From the NCBI GenBank assembly GCA_028641055.1, contig CM054057.1, positions 721,490,310 through 721,554,309 on the forward strand: 64,000 nucleotides of DNA, written 5' to 3'. The translations under genes were made by a program, and so were the position numbers. Shown here piece after piece: positions 1 through 11,139 of this stretch; position 1 is the stretch's first letter, and every line of letters begins with the position of its first letter. The stretch is from Alopecurus myosuroides (lineage: Eukaryota > Streptophyta > Magnoliopsida > Poales > Poaceae). The notes beneath the pieces were generated by a model. The model was not told where the DNA came from, made no database searches, and saw nothing but the letters and a program-made list of their open reading frames with translations.

Positions 1-1
1 G

Positions 2-2435
2 ACAGAACAGTTCAGGCTGTTGTGGGATTATGGGGAAGAGCTTAGGAAAAGCAATCCTAGGTCCATATTTTTCCTATCCACTAATATTTCAAAGGAGAAG
101 GGAGATGTTATTCCAAAACACCCCTTGGCTACCTTGTATTGATCTTATGATGCCAGCAAAAGAGGCTTTCTTGAAGGATGCAAGCCAATCATATGCATAG
201 ATGGGTGCCACATTAAAACAAGATATAAAGGAAATTTGCTAACTGCAGTAGGCATTGATCCAAATGACTGTATTTTCCCTATTGCATATGGCCTTGTTGA
301 GGTTGAGTGCACAAGTGCATGGGAATTGTTTCTCACAACATCGAAAGAAGATTTGAACATCACTAACACTGCTCACTTCACCATAATGAGTGACAGGCAG
401 AAGGTATTGTCTCTAGTTGTGTTCAATAATTTCTATGCTTTTTTGCTCCATGCTTTGAATGTTGTGTGCTTAATAATTAGGATGTTTTGGGTTTGCTAAT
501 TTGAGTGTGTTAATTTTAATTATAGGGTCTCATTAAGGCTGTGAGTACTGTGTTTCCTGAAGCAGAGCACAGATATTGTGTGAGGCATATTTATCAGAAC
601 TTTCACAAGAAACACAAAGGGGAGACACTAAAGAATGATCTATGGGCAGTTGCAAGGTCACCCCATCTGCCTACCTACCAGAGAAACATGGACAAACTTA
701 AAGTTGACAGTCTTCAGGCTTATGCTTGGGTAGAAGAAATGCCAGCAAACACATGGGTCAAGGCATTTTTCAAAGATTTCTCAAAATGTGACATGTTGCT
801 CAACAATCATTCAGAAGTGTTTAACAGGTGAGAGTTTTGCATACTACCAATGTATTTTGTTTGTTGTTACTGATGAATTGCAATTATTGATGCAGTTATA
901 TAAATGAGGCAAGGGAACTTCCAATGATATAGAATATTTTTTACATGATGATGCATAGGATAGTAGGCAAGAACCTGGAAGCTGCTGAGTGGGATGGAAC
1001 TATTTGTCCCAAAATCAAGAAAAAATTGGACAAGTACACATAATTTGCCAAGAATTATGGTGTGGAAGCTTCAGGTGGTGGAATATTTAAAGTAACCTCA
1101 GGAGAATTTGAAACAGGATACATAGTGGACCTTGGAAAAAAATATTGTGATTGCAACAGATGGCAACTCACAGGGATACCTTGCCACCATGTCATTGCTT
1201 GTTGCAGACATGAAAGAATAGCCCCTGAAAGAATGGTGCATAAGTGCTACAACATTGAGACATACAAAAAGGCTTATGCTTATCATTTGGCTCCACTCAA
1301 AGCAAGATGTTTCTGGAAAAAAAATGGTGTGATTGTCCACCCCCCTTTGTACACCAAGGTGATGGGAAGGCCTAAGAAAAACATAAGGAAAACACCAGAA
1401 GAGAAGGAAATAAATGGTGGCAAAATGATCACAAAGGCATGTGTTCAAATGCATTGTACAGTGTGCAAAATGTCAGGTCAGAACAAGAAAGGTCATGCCA
1501 AATACATGGAAGATGTAGCCAATGACAGATCCAATCTACAGATGCTAATGGAGATGTGGATAACCCTACAATACTGCATCACATCATCCATCAGCCCACA
1601 ATGCTTGAAATGGATCCTGGCAACCAACCTCACATGATGGTGCATATTATGAGCCAGGAGGTACAAGTCATGCATTTTAGTACTTATGTAACGTGCACTA
1701 TTGTATTTATTATAGTCACGCTTGTTTGTTAAGTCAATTGTGCTTCTTTAGAAGATAAGAGCACCCATAGGAAGACAAAATGTTCCACTGCCTAAGGAGA
1801 GTACTTTTGTGGCCGAGGCTAGAAATGCTCTTCCTGTTGAAGGTGGTAGAGTAACAACTTCAAGCCTAAGGGGCAGGTTAGCTACTAGGGGAAGAGGAAG
1901 AGGTGCTCCAACAGGAAGAGGTACTCCATCAGGAACAGTTGATGCAACAACCACTGTCCTTGCACCAAACTCTGATAGAGGTAGAGGAAGAAGTGCTGCA
2001 ACAGGAAGAGGTGCTCCAACAGGAAGAGATACTCCATCAGGAACAAGTGATGCAACAAGCACTGACAGAGGAAGAGGTCCTCCATCGGGAACAAGTGATG
2101 CAACATGAAGAGATACTCCATCAGGAACAGGTGATGCAACATGCACTGACAGAGGAAGAGGAAGAGGAGGACAAAGAGGAGCCAGAAAGAAAAGAAAAGC
2201 TGATGCAACAACCAATGCAAATGCCTTTAGGCCACCAAGAAACAATGCAGCAATAGCAACACATGGCAATGTAATAGATGGAAATGAAATTGATGGAACA
2301 GGTCACGCCTCTACAAGCCATGGCGAAGAAGGACACAGAGGTTACAACACAAGACCAGGAACACTACATTGGTGGCTATTTGGTGACGAGACATGGACAC
2401 CAGCACCAGGAGCAGCACTGCCAGATTTGAATTAA
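2..2435 (+). pseudogene. MULE (Mutator-like) transposase, 5'-truncated and decayed
   Basis: The window opens inside a MuDR-type transposase. Four exons can be followed: up to 402, 526-829, 896 to about 1660, and about 1750-2435, with GT donors and AG acceptors. DDE landmarks are visible: CIDGCHIKTRYKG near 190-230, IMSDRQKG spanning the first intron, and EAEHRYCVRHIYQNF near 560-600. A SWIM zinc finger (CDC followed by CHHVIACC) lies at about 1150-1205. The last exon encodes RGRG/PTGRGTPSG repeats and a short tail ending PDLN. It is dead: in-frame stops lie at 140-142, 930-932, 1041-1043 and 2106-2108, and a frameshift lies near 1530-1545. In the family this enzyme binds terminal inverted repeats and cuts out the element. 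The element's ends are not visible here. Confidence 0.88.
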
Positions 2436-2929
2436 AGTATTGTGGTTGAAGAGATGCCTGAAGAGATTCAACTAACACAGAATGCACGTGATGTGTAGAA
2501 TTTTGCTAGAATGCACCTTGTGAGGCCATTTTTAGACTACATGTAATATGTAGAGCAGTTAATCTCTAGCCATTTTCACAGTGGACTAGTGTCTTTGCCT
2601 TCTGAGTCCATTTTCAGTTAAAGAACCATGTGCCTGTCATAGCAATGCAGTTAAAAAACCATGTGCTTGTGATGCAATTTCAGTTAAAAAACAAAGTGAA
2701 AGAAAACATGTGCTTGTGATGCCAGGAACCAAACCACACAACAGATATTTAGCATACCATACATATATAGCATATATATGTGCCATTACACGCCTTAACA
2801 AGTTGCACAAACCATTACAGTTAACTAATTGGTTCATTACAGACCATAACATAGCTAGGAACTATATAGCATTGCTAGCACATATGACCTTCTTGATTAG
2901 CTTCATCTTGCTTCACAGCCATCTAGCTT

Positions 2930-3734
2930 TCACATACCATTAGCTAGAAGGAGTTTGATGTGATCCTCCTCAGAGAAGCCAAATGCAACTGGCTCTAACC
3001 TGTCCACATAGAACGTGAGTCCACCCTCAGAAGCCCTCCTGAACTAGAACATCACAACATCCCCCTCTTCATACTTCTCAGCATCTACCACTTCCATCCA
3101 GTGTGAAGTCATGATGCCATACTTCCCGCCCTTGTCCATCTTGATCTTCACTCTTTTCAGACTACTGGCTTTGTTGTAGTACACCTTCATCTCATACCCA
3201 CTCTTGGTCAGGTACTTCTTCAGGTAGGATTTGGTGTATTCCTTCTTGAAATACTGTAATAATGCAACAATACCAACAATGAATCTGACAAGTGGAGGCA
3301 TGTACTGAAGCAAAATAATGTAGATACTACATCAATTTCATGAATGAAGGGAACATACCATCTTGCCTTTGCCCCATGCTGCAATCATTCCCTCTCTGAT
3401 GGTGCATACATAGAGTGGAATCCTTGGTTCTTTCTCCTCACAGATGTTCTGCATAATGGCTGCTTAGGAAGGCAGCAGTGCAACACGGTTGGGGTACTCA
3501 CAGTAGTAGTCATACATGTCCTCTGCTGGCTATATGGGCCCTACATTTGAAGCATGTCCAAATTAGATCTGTTGGGACCAACAACAATATACCTATTTTT
3601 GGACAAAGAATACATGGAACCAGGAAAGATAAATGCCTACCTTTGATTATCATACCCAAAGCCTCATCCCTCTCACATTCAGAACAAAAGGAGTCTTCAG
3701 ATGAGTTAGATGAAATGTCCACAAGGTCAGCCAT
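2930..3734 (-). pseudogene. B3-like protein gene, broken
   Basis: A minus-strand gene starts at the ATG at 3734-3732. Exons are 3641-3734, 3359-3540, a very short one near 3278-3304, and 2930-3253, all with plausible GT/AG borders. The N-terminus is acidic and serine-rich with a CSEC motif. The middle contains a MYDYYCEYPNRVALLPS stretch and the last exon contains KKEYTKSYLKKYL and KYEEGDVVMF, which resemble the ends of a plant B3 DNA-binding fold. In-frame stops lie in exon 2 (a TAA after ALLPS) and at 3044-3046, so the product would be truncated. It converges with the upstream MULE transposase. The B3 assignment is by eye; it could be another grass-specific family of unknown function. Confidence 0.45.
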
Positions 3735-4472
3735 CTCTGAAAACAACAATACAAAGATTCAGTTACACCATTGCAAACACACAGCAAAATCAACAGATCA
3801 GAAATTAACATGAAACCAGCAGATAAAAAAACCCTAGATGAGGGCTGGCATTGCAGAGCAAGGGGTCTAGTTGCTAGTAACAAAAGAGGAGGTGCATGGC
3901 AAGAAGGAGATCATAGACTCGCCTGAGAAAGCCTGGATGCGCCGTACAAGAACTGAATCGCCTGAGAGAGAGGGGAAGAGGTGGAGATGATGGTTGTGTC
4001 TGGAAGAGTGAGGGGCGGAGAGTGCTGCGAGAAACTGCTATTAATGCAGAGAGAGAGGTAAGAGTGGGTGGGGGGTATTCTAGAGTTACTCTCACTGGTA
4101 ACTTACTACTGACTGACATGTGGGTCATATGTAAGTAAAATTAAAATCAATTCAAATTTTCTTTCTGCTATTTGTGTACCGTTTTTGTGACCACGATATA
4201 CATCAATTACATTTTAAATTCAATTTTGTAGAATTTTCGAGCTCTGGCAAGCATACATGAACCAACAATTACATGAACACAATTAAAAGCTCAATTAAAT
4301 GAACACACAGACATCCACTGAAACATTATATTTAGTTCATTGCTAGCACACAACATTGACATCAAAATCCAACACACAAATGATTTAGGGGTACAAATAA
4401 ACACCAATACAAACGGTGACATCAAGGAGTTCTTGCCCTTATACCCATTGATAACTAAGATACAAAGATGAC

Positions 4473-5640
4473 TTATTCATCAATAATTTCCTTGATCTTC
4501 TTGAACTTATTCACATGGGCAACTTTCAGCAGATCGGCAATGTAGTACTCAAGCTTCTTTTTCTCAACTTTGAGGACATCCCTGTTCTTCTCTACTTCCT
4601 CCTTCATCTCGTGGAGTCCCTTATTTTCTGCCAGAAGCTGATTTATCTGGAACTCTGCTTTCTTCTTATCTTCAAAATATAAATCCAACTGATTCTGCAT
4701 CTGTTTTGGCACTTGGTGAGCCATTAGTGCTTTTCCCAAATCAATCTGTAGCTCCTTAACCTTATGTTCCAACTCTTTCTTCACTTGATTGAGCTTGTAA
4801 TATGCTTCAGCTTGCTCAACTGCTCCTTTTATTCTCACACTGCATTCTTCATCATATAATTCCCAAAGCCTAACAAGACATTTCTTCGTAGCAGGTGGCC
4901 ACTCTGGATCAATCCAGTTCACAGTTGAACAGATACCACCACCCTGCAAATGAGCAACATAATTCATACTAAGCAATATTTCTCTAGAAGATTACTAGAC
5001 CACACGAAATAAAATATAGCAATCTGCCATGGTTGAACAACAATTTCATTGCATATGTACACAAGGATTTCTCTGACAGATAACATTACATTACAAAACA
5101 ACAATTTCACTCCATCTACATAAGAATTTCTGTGACAGGTAATGCACAGTACCAATCTTTGAGAGATGAACAACTACCAACCACTTCTCTCACATGACCA
5201 AGTACCATTTATGAGAAATAAACATACATGAACAACTAGCATTACTCTCACAGAGATGAACAACACAAATTTCTCTGATAAATTTACAAACATTAAAAAC
5301 ATTCACATGCTTAGATAAGTATTAACCGATCTAGCACATCCTAGAAACCTCCTCCCAATAAATTCTCCTTCAAATGCAACAAATCTAGCCATTTTCTCAA
5401 GATGGCCACATTTTGCTTCCCCAACCATCTGAATGCCGCAGAAATCCGGGTCATGGAGAGTGGTAGGAACCTAATTCATCAATTACATCAAGTTAATCAA
5501 AGCAGAGAACACACATTGCACATCGATTTCAAAAATCCCTAACCCTATCCCTAGGGGACTCACATCGGAGGCGCCGTCTGACGAATCACCGTCGCCGACG
5601 AAGAGATTCTCCTCGCAGCTGCTTTCGCCGTTTATTCCAC
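4473..5640 (-). CDS. GRF-type zinc-finger / coiled-coil protein
   Basis: Three minus-strand exons read through: from about 5640 to 5564 (GTGAGT donor), 5327-5470, and 4473-4943 (TTTGCAG acceptor). Joined, they give an acidic N-terminus, then a GRF-type zinc finger. The finger has FCG and KCGHLEKMARF, then GRRFLGC in exon 2, and GICSTVNWIDPEWP at the start of exon 3; four cysteines and the closing W-x-DPEWP match the family. About 150 residues follow that are rich in K/E/L with heptad spacing (KKELEHKVKELQ, AENKGLHEMKEEVEKN), predicted coiled coil. No stop interrupts exons 2 and 3. No convincing ATG precedes exon 1, so the start is uncertain and the gene may be inactive. GRF fingers bind single-stranded nucleic acid in other proteins; the role here is unknown. 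Confidence 0.6.
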
Positions 5641-6243
5641 GACGGCGTGGCAACGCGGCGGAGGAGGCGCGAAAGCGACGGCGGAGAAGGTGGCAGGGAG
5701 CGGGGAGCAGCGAGAGAGAAAGAGGAGAGCGATTTGTTCGTTCGGTGTGCTCCTGGGCAGACAACTTAAATGCAAAATATCCCAGGGACTCTGGCAATAA
5801 ATTTTCCACACCTGAGTTGAGTTGGACCGGTACGTGTGACTTAAAAGGTTCAGGGGGTTTTGTGCAAGTTTCCCTGGCCACACAGCTGCCACCGTGGCGT
5901 CCAAATGTCACGTTTTGATTCGATTTGGACCAATTTGCTCCAACTTAGCAAGTTCATGTATTAGTTAGTGCACTTTTATAAGTTGTTGTATGAAATAGTC
6001 CCCCCCATGCAAGTTGTTGTACCCCCAGTGCTAATATCTCTTAAAAAAGTGGATCAAACGAATCAATGAAAGTAGATCGGCAAGTTTGCTGGAGGAGATG
6101 GATCCACGTGTGCTTGCCTCTGCCGAACTGAGAGTGTGGTTTGGTTCGAGTAGAATGAAGCGTTGAAAAATATAAGCACTACTCTCTACTTTTAAAAACT
6201 AAAGCTAGACATGAATTATACTATAAAGGAGGAGTATACATCA
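5641..6243. other. gene-free stretch
   Basis: This contains the GC-rich upstream region of the minus-strand GRF gene (about 5640-5910), with open frames that look compositional, followed by AT-rich DNA. No further gene or element boundary was recognised. Confidence 0.4.
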
Positions 6244-6440
6244 CTCCCTCCTGTCAAATTATATGCATATTAGTATAGTCGTAAAGTCAAACTTTGTAAA
6301 GTTTAACCCGGTTTTCAGGAATAAAATATACAGGACCACAATGCCAAATAAATACAAGATGAAAATATATTTCATGGCAGATCTAATGATATTAATTTGA
6401 TATTTATAAATTTGGTCAAAATCAATAAAATTTTAATTAG
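6244..6440. mobile_element. degenerate Stowaway-like (Mariner) MITE
   Basis: The block opens with CTCCCTCCTGTCAAATTA and continues with AAAGTCAAACTTTGTAAAGTTT and an AT-rich core (AATGCCAAATAAATAC, then ATATTTCATGGCAGATCTAA). It closes with TTTGGTCAAAATCAATAAAA. Stowaway MITEs of this kind are common in grasses. The right terminal repeat is not recognisable, so the end is approximate. Confidence 0.5.
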
Positions 6441-6502
6441 GAAAAAACTAATATAGCCGAATAACGGTAACATCGCCAGATCTAAACACATGCTCGAGGG
6501 AT

Positions 6503-6640
6503 CAGGGGCGGAGACAGGACCCGGGCATCAATTTTTTTTTTTTGCATACTCTGAAGTATTATTTGGCACCGTACATCACTGTTTGACACTGTAGCATAGT
6601 TGTTTGCCCGGGGCGTTGCTCTGCGTTGGCTCCGCCACCG
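6503..6640. mobile_element. hAT-type MITE
   Basis: A 138-bp element begins CAGGGGCGGAG and ends CTCCGCCACCG, imperfect inverted ends typical of hAT elements. It is flanked by an exact 8-bp direct repeat CGAGGGAT (6495-6502 and 6641-6648). An 8-bp target duplication is diagnostic of the hAT superfamily. There is no coding capacity; the interior contains a T-run and GC-rich ends. Confidence 0.8.
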
Positions 6641-6648
6641 CGAGGGAT

Positions 6649-7461
6649 GACATAGACTTGAGGCAAATCTAGCGCCTCATATAAACGAAAAGAAGAAAGA
6701 GATTCTTGGTCATTTATTGAAACTCTAGATGATTGATGCATATGTGCACAACACTAGTTGAGGACAACCTTTTTTCAGGACAACCTCATTTTTAGATTAG
6801 ACCGTTACTCCTGTCCATGTACATATATCTAGCTAGCTACATAACACTTCTATAAATAGGACCCGGGGGTTTGAGACTTGAGCTAAACTTACCGTTTTGA
6901 CTTCCCCTCTCTCACACTTATTCCTAAAAATTCTGGAGAGAAGGAGGTTGAGGTTAATTAAGCACCAAGCGAGAGAAAGTTGTAGTCAAAGAACATCTAC
7001 TTGTTACTCTTGAAGAATTGGCATCTCCTAAATGGCTAGGTGCTTTCATCGAGCATCCAGTGTGTGAACTTGTCGTGACAAGTTCGTGAAGTTTGGATAT
7101 CATCTTGAAGATTTGTCATCTGTGATCCGGCGAAGCGGGTGAATTTTCGTAACGGAGAACAAGGCCTAACCACAAGTTGGCGACATTTGTGGATCAGGGT
7201 GCATAGCCTCTTCAAAAGAAGATGAAGAGCTGGTGCAACTCTGGCGAATAAACATGCATGCGTACTAGTCTCCGATTTTTTGTCTTTGTTCTTATATTTT
7301 GTCATTGTTTGTCACTAGTGCTTCTAGTTGATCAGTATTCCTTGTGATATATTCTTTCTATTTATGCGTATGTTTTTGTGTGTTGGTTAAAAATTAATTT
7401 GTTGCTACTGTTCTCGATCATTTAAATTGTGTCTAGTGTTTCTAAGCCAATTAATCTATTA
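6649..7461. other. gene-free stretch with one TATA-like site
   Basis: No coding region was recognised. TATAAATA at 6851-6858, inside CTTCTATAAATAGGACC, resembles a plant core promoter and is followed by C/T-rich leader-like DNA, but no open frame with a recognisable product lies downstream. It may be a remnant of a transcribed repeat. Confidence 0.3.
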
Positions 7462-7557
7462 CCCCATCCCATCCATAAAAAGTCCGTCCCTCACTTAGTA
7501 TAAAGTTTGGACTAACTTGGTTTAAAATGAGTGACACTTTTTATGGATCGAAGGGAG
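7462..7557. mobile_element. Stowaway-like MITE
   Basis: A 96-bp element is flanked by TA on both sides (7460-7461 and 7558-7559). Its left end CCCCATCCCATCCATAAAA mirrors the right end, whose complement reads CTCCCTTCGATCCATAAAA. A TA target and terminal inverted repeats of this type identify a Mariner-derived MITE. Confidence 0.72.
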
Positions 7558-8484
7558 TACAAAGTTGCAACCTCGGCGAGTTCCGAGCCCCAGTCGCGCG
7601 TATAAAGGGTGTAGATTGAACGTGTCCTCTATTGTATCAGGTATTCACGTATATATAATCGTCGGTGAGTAGAAGTGCATGCCTTGTACGCCTAGGGTTT
7701 TCATTCCTTGTATGGTTTTCTTGATCCGTAGTTTTCCTTCAATGTAGTCCGTCTTGAGGAGTCTACAGAGAAGTCCTGGTGCTGTACGTCAGGTCCTTAG
7801 TTGGTTACAAGAGCATCGGGAGGCGGTTATTCGGCTGGAGAGGTTACTTCTATGGACGTCTTAGGCTCGAAGTGGTGTGGGTCCAAGTGGGTACATGGCT
7901 CAAATCCATTTATGTCCCACAATGGTGGTACTCATTAGTTACTTGTTACATTAGCCTTTTCTTGGCTATATAAAATGCATGTTAGCACATATGTTACTCC
8001 CACGATGGTAGGTCTCAATAACACGGGAGAGGAAGAGAGGGAGAGAGACACACATTTGTTGATGAAATATCTAGAGTACCATCATTTTGGTTTAACTGGA
8101 GCACTTCATATTAAAATTACACTATGAAAGTTGCCAACAAATCTGAAAGCTTACGTTTCAAATTAGGGCTTAAACTTTTGTTTACCAATTTTTATAAAAA
8201 ATAATAATGAATATCTACCATGCATAATCAATATAAAATAGATCTATTATAAAATATATTTTCGTATTGCATTTATTTTATAATCTTATATACATATTTT
8301 TTTTTACTGATTTGGTCTTATTTTTTAAGCTTTGACTTTTGACTCAATTCACATTTCTTCCTTTTTGAAAAAAAAGGGTTCACATTCAGACTAATAGTTA
8401 GCAACTAAAATTGACATTTTTTCATTGCAATATCTTGCATTTTCCTAGGAGTTAATTCAAGGTCTTGTCAATGATAGCTACGAA
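7558..8484. other. gene-free stretch
   Basis: No coding region, RNA gene or element boundary was recognised. The segment is AT-rich after about 8060, with a few short open frames that lack codon-like composition. Confidence 0.4.
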
Positions 8485-9224
8485 CATGGGCGGAGCGTAG
8501 TAGAGGTGAAACTGGGCCACGACCCCCCCTTCTAAAGTGTAAATTTTTTGTTAGTACTAGGTATACTCACCACTTATGACCCAGCCCAGCAGAACAAATC
8601 CCAACATATTTTCTCTTCCATCTCACCGGTTCTACCACACACAAGCGATTAAACGGACGTTCTGGCCCAATCTACCGTACGCGTGTGCCTCCATGGCAAC
8701 CTGATTGTGTTTATTGCTAGCAGCTCGTTCTTCCTTGCTTCCTCCTCCTCGACTGTTCAGAGTGATTTTTTTTTTCACTCTTTCGCTTGCCCCTCTGCCC
8801 TCCTCCTCACTGGTAGAAAAAAGGCCTTCGGTATGCCAGCATCAGTCCCCAAGCGTCGCGCACCGTGACTAATGAGACTTTAGTCCCGGGTCGGGAGGAG
8901 ACCCGCGACAGAAAGTCAGACGTCGCGGGTTGGGAAGCGCGTTGCGACGCGTGGAGGGAATTAATTCCGGTTGACCTGGACGCCCGGGACTATTGGTCCT
9001 TTATTCCCCGTTCCCGTGGCCAACCGGGACCAATGGCCCTTTATTCCCCGTGCCCGTGGCCAACCGGGACTAAACATCAAGCTTCTCGCCTCCCCCGCGG
9101 CGGTTTTTATTTCGCGAGCGAGGCAGAAGGGCGCCATTCCACTGCTCGCTCTCTGTTCTTCCTCTCGCTCTCTGTTCTTCCTCTCTCGCTCTCTGTTCTT
9201 TTCGATCCAAGCACACACACGCAA

Positions 9225-9937
9225 ATGGCTGAAGTTTGGACGCAATACAATGGTTCCACACCATGCGGCAAGGATTTGGACGTGCTCTTCACCAACAGTT
9301 CCGCGAGGCTGCATGAAGCTCTAGGTCATTTGGTCGATCTCTATTTTGCAGCTCCCGAAGAACACCGGTTCTTTGGGCTCGATCTGGAGTACACGGCGAA
9401 TCAGAAGGATGTTGCCGTCATCCAGATATCGTTCAAGCAGTCGGTGTTGGTCTTCCAATGGTCAAGGTAGAAGCTATAGCACACGTGTACAATCTTGCAT
9501 GCATCTTCGAGTTTTTTTGTTGCATGTGAACAACACATGTGTTGCAACATATCTAACACATATCCTATGTTTGTTGTTACAGTAGTTCAAAGCATTGCCC
9601 GGACCTTGTTGATTTTCTTGTCAACTCGGGGTTTGACTTTTGCAGCGTTGACATCACGCAAGACCGTGTGAAGTTGATGCGCATCGGTATTATGATACCT
9701 GAAGATCACTACGTTGATCTTCAGAATCTTATCCAGTTGACCGGGCCAAAGACCGGGATGGCTGTCATGGCAACCACCTTCATCCACCAGGGCTATCAAA
9801 GGATGAAGACTGATTTCCGCCGGGAGAATCACTTCTATTGGGAGGAGACCCCATTGCGCATGACGAACCTCAAGTATGCGGCCATAGATGCATATGTCGC
9901 GTACGAGTTGTTCCGCATCTACTCGGCGGGGCCATAG
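9225..9937 (+). CDS. DEDD-type 3'-5' exonuclease (WRN/RNase D-like), transposon passenger
   Basis: Exons 9225-9466 and 9583-9937 (GT at 9467, AG at 9581-9582) give about 198 residues with no stop. Exo motif I is FFGLDLEYTA (the D-x-E pair, about residue 50). SVDITQDRVKL is the likely motif II, and LKYAAIDAYVAYELF is motif III with Y-x-x-x-D, the DEDDy form. The family removes nucleotides from DNA or RNA 3' ends with two metal ions. All catalytic positions appear present. The N-terminus is short and no helicase domain follows, unlike full WRN. The ATG at 9225 is preceded by a CT-rich leader with repeats of CTCGCTCTCTGTTCTT. The gene lies wholly within the CACTA element and has a decayed relative at 26430-26818, so it is probably captured cargo rather than a host gene. 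Confidence 0.8.
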
Positions 9938-10129
9938 ATGATGTATGCATGCGTTCGATATCTATGTGCATGTAATGGGTATCTAATTAGTAGTATATAT
10001 GTAATGGATATCTTTTGTGATCGGCTCTATATATATATATGTTATGAAATGTGATCGACTCTATGTTTGTGTTATGTGTGATCGACTCTATGTTTGTGTT
10101 ATGTGTGATCGACTCTATGCATGTAATGA

Positions 10130-10735
10130 ATATTGTTTGTATTATTGTTCTTTATTTTTGATATATCATTTAAGATTTTAAAATGAATTATATTTCTTCA
10201 TTTTTTGATATATTATTTGTATTTTTAATTTTAAAATGAATTAGTATTATTTCTTAATTTTGATTTTCATTTTAAGATTTTAAATGAATTAGTATTATTA
10301 TTTCTTTCATTTTGATATAAATTATGTATTATTAAGATTTAAAATTTTGATATATTTTTTGTATTTTAAGATTTAAAATGAATTATTATTATTGTTCTTC
10401 ATTTTTGATATATTATTTGTATTTTTAAGATTTTAAAATGAATTAGTATTATTGTTCTTAATTTTTGATATATTTTTCATTTTAAGATTTTAAAATGAAT
10501 TAGTATTATTTTTCTTCATTTTTTGATATATTATTTGTATTTTTAAGATTTTAAAATGAATTAGTATTATTGTTCTTAATTTTTGATATATTATTTGTAT
10601 TTTAAGATTTTAAAATGAATTAGTATTATTGATCTTCATTTTTGATATATTATTTGTATTTTTAAGTTTTTAAAATGAATTAGTTCTATTTTTCTCAATT
10701 TTTGGATATATTATTTGTATTTTTAGAAATAATAC
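10130..10735 (+). repeat. AT-rich tandem array inside CACTA copy 1
   Basis: About nine degenerate copies of a roughly 60-bp unit are present. Each contains AAAATGAATTAGTATTATT, a variable TTCTTAATTTTT, and GATATATTATTTGTATTTT. CACTA copy 2 has only one to two units at about 27840-27930, so array length varies between family members. It lies downstream of the exonuclease stop codon. Confidence 0.8.
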
Positions 10736-10892
10736 AAATAAAAGTTAATGTTTATTTATTTATTCAAAAATTATTAATTACATCATTACTTTTGTTTATT
10801 AAAAGATTTATTTGAAATTCAAACAATAAAGAAATGTGGCTTCGCCAACATGTTAATAAGATTGATATGATACTACTATCACATACATGCGT

Positions 10893-10995
10893 GAGAAACA
10901 CTTGGATTCGGGACGGGATGGAACTCGGAAGTTAAGCGTGCTAGTGCTAGAGTAGTGGGAGGATGGGTGACCGAGCGGGAAGTTTGACCATGAGT
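10893..10995 (+). other. 5S rRNA-derived segment with pol III-type internal promoter boxes
   Basis: The block resembles the interior of plant 5S rRNA. GGGATGGAACTCGGAAGTTAAG aligns with the 5S region before box A. AGTTAAGCGTGCT at 10931-10943 is box A, GCTAGAGTAGT is the intermediate element, and AGGATGGGTGACC with CGGGAAG at 10961-10983 is box C. These are the TFIIIA/TFIIIC contact regions in 5S genes. The 5S 5' end is weakly recognisable (GATATGATACTA from 10865) and the usual 3' end is lost, so it is not a functional rRNA gene. On the + strand no obvious T-run lies nearby; the first clear one is TTTT near 11332, in the right terminal repeat. It could drive short transcripts, or be a passive fossil. 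Confidence 0.72.
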
Positions 10996-11139
10996 AACTA
11001 ATTTGACTAGAGATAATCTTAGTTAGACACTAAGCAAATAATACAAATTGTGAAAAAAACTGAGTGAAAAAAAGGGAGTGAAAAAAGGTGAGAAAAATAA
11101 TTAGAAACCAAATGAATTAAAAAAATTACGAAATAAATC

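Noticed and set aside
1885..2256. Open frames rich in Leu/Phe or Gln/Glu antisense or shifted to the MULE C-terminus
   Set aside because: They are shadows of the GRGRG/PTGRG repeat in the transposase's last exon.
6851..6858. TATAAATA as the promoter of a real gene
   Set aside because: No open frame with coding character lies downstream before the next element; mentioned only as a TATA-like site.
9225..9937. The exonuclease as a single-copy host gene
   Set aside because: It is enclosed by CACTA ends with a target duplication, and a related broken copy occupies the same place in a second CACTA element.
10893..10995. A genuine 5S rRNA gene
   Set aside because: The 5' and 3' ends and stem-forming partners of 5S rRNA are altered or absent; only the internal promoter region is recognisable, and it lies within a transposon.
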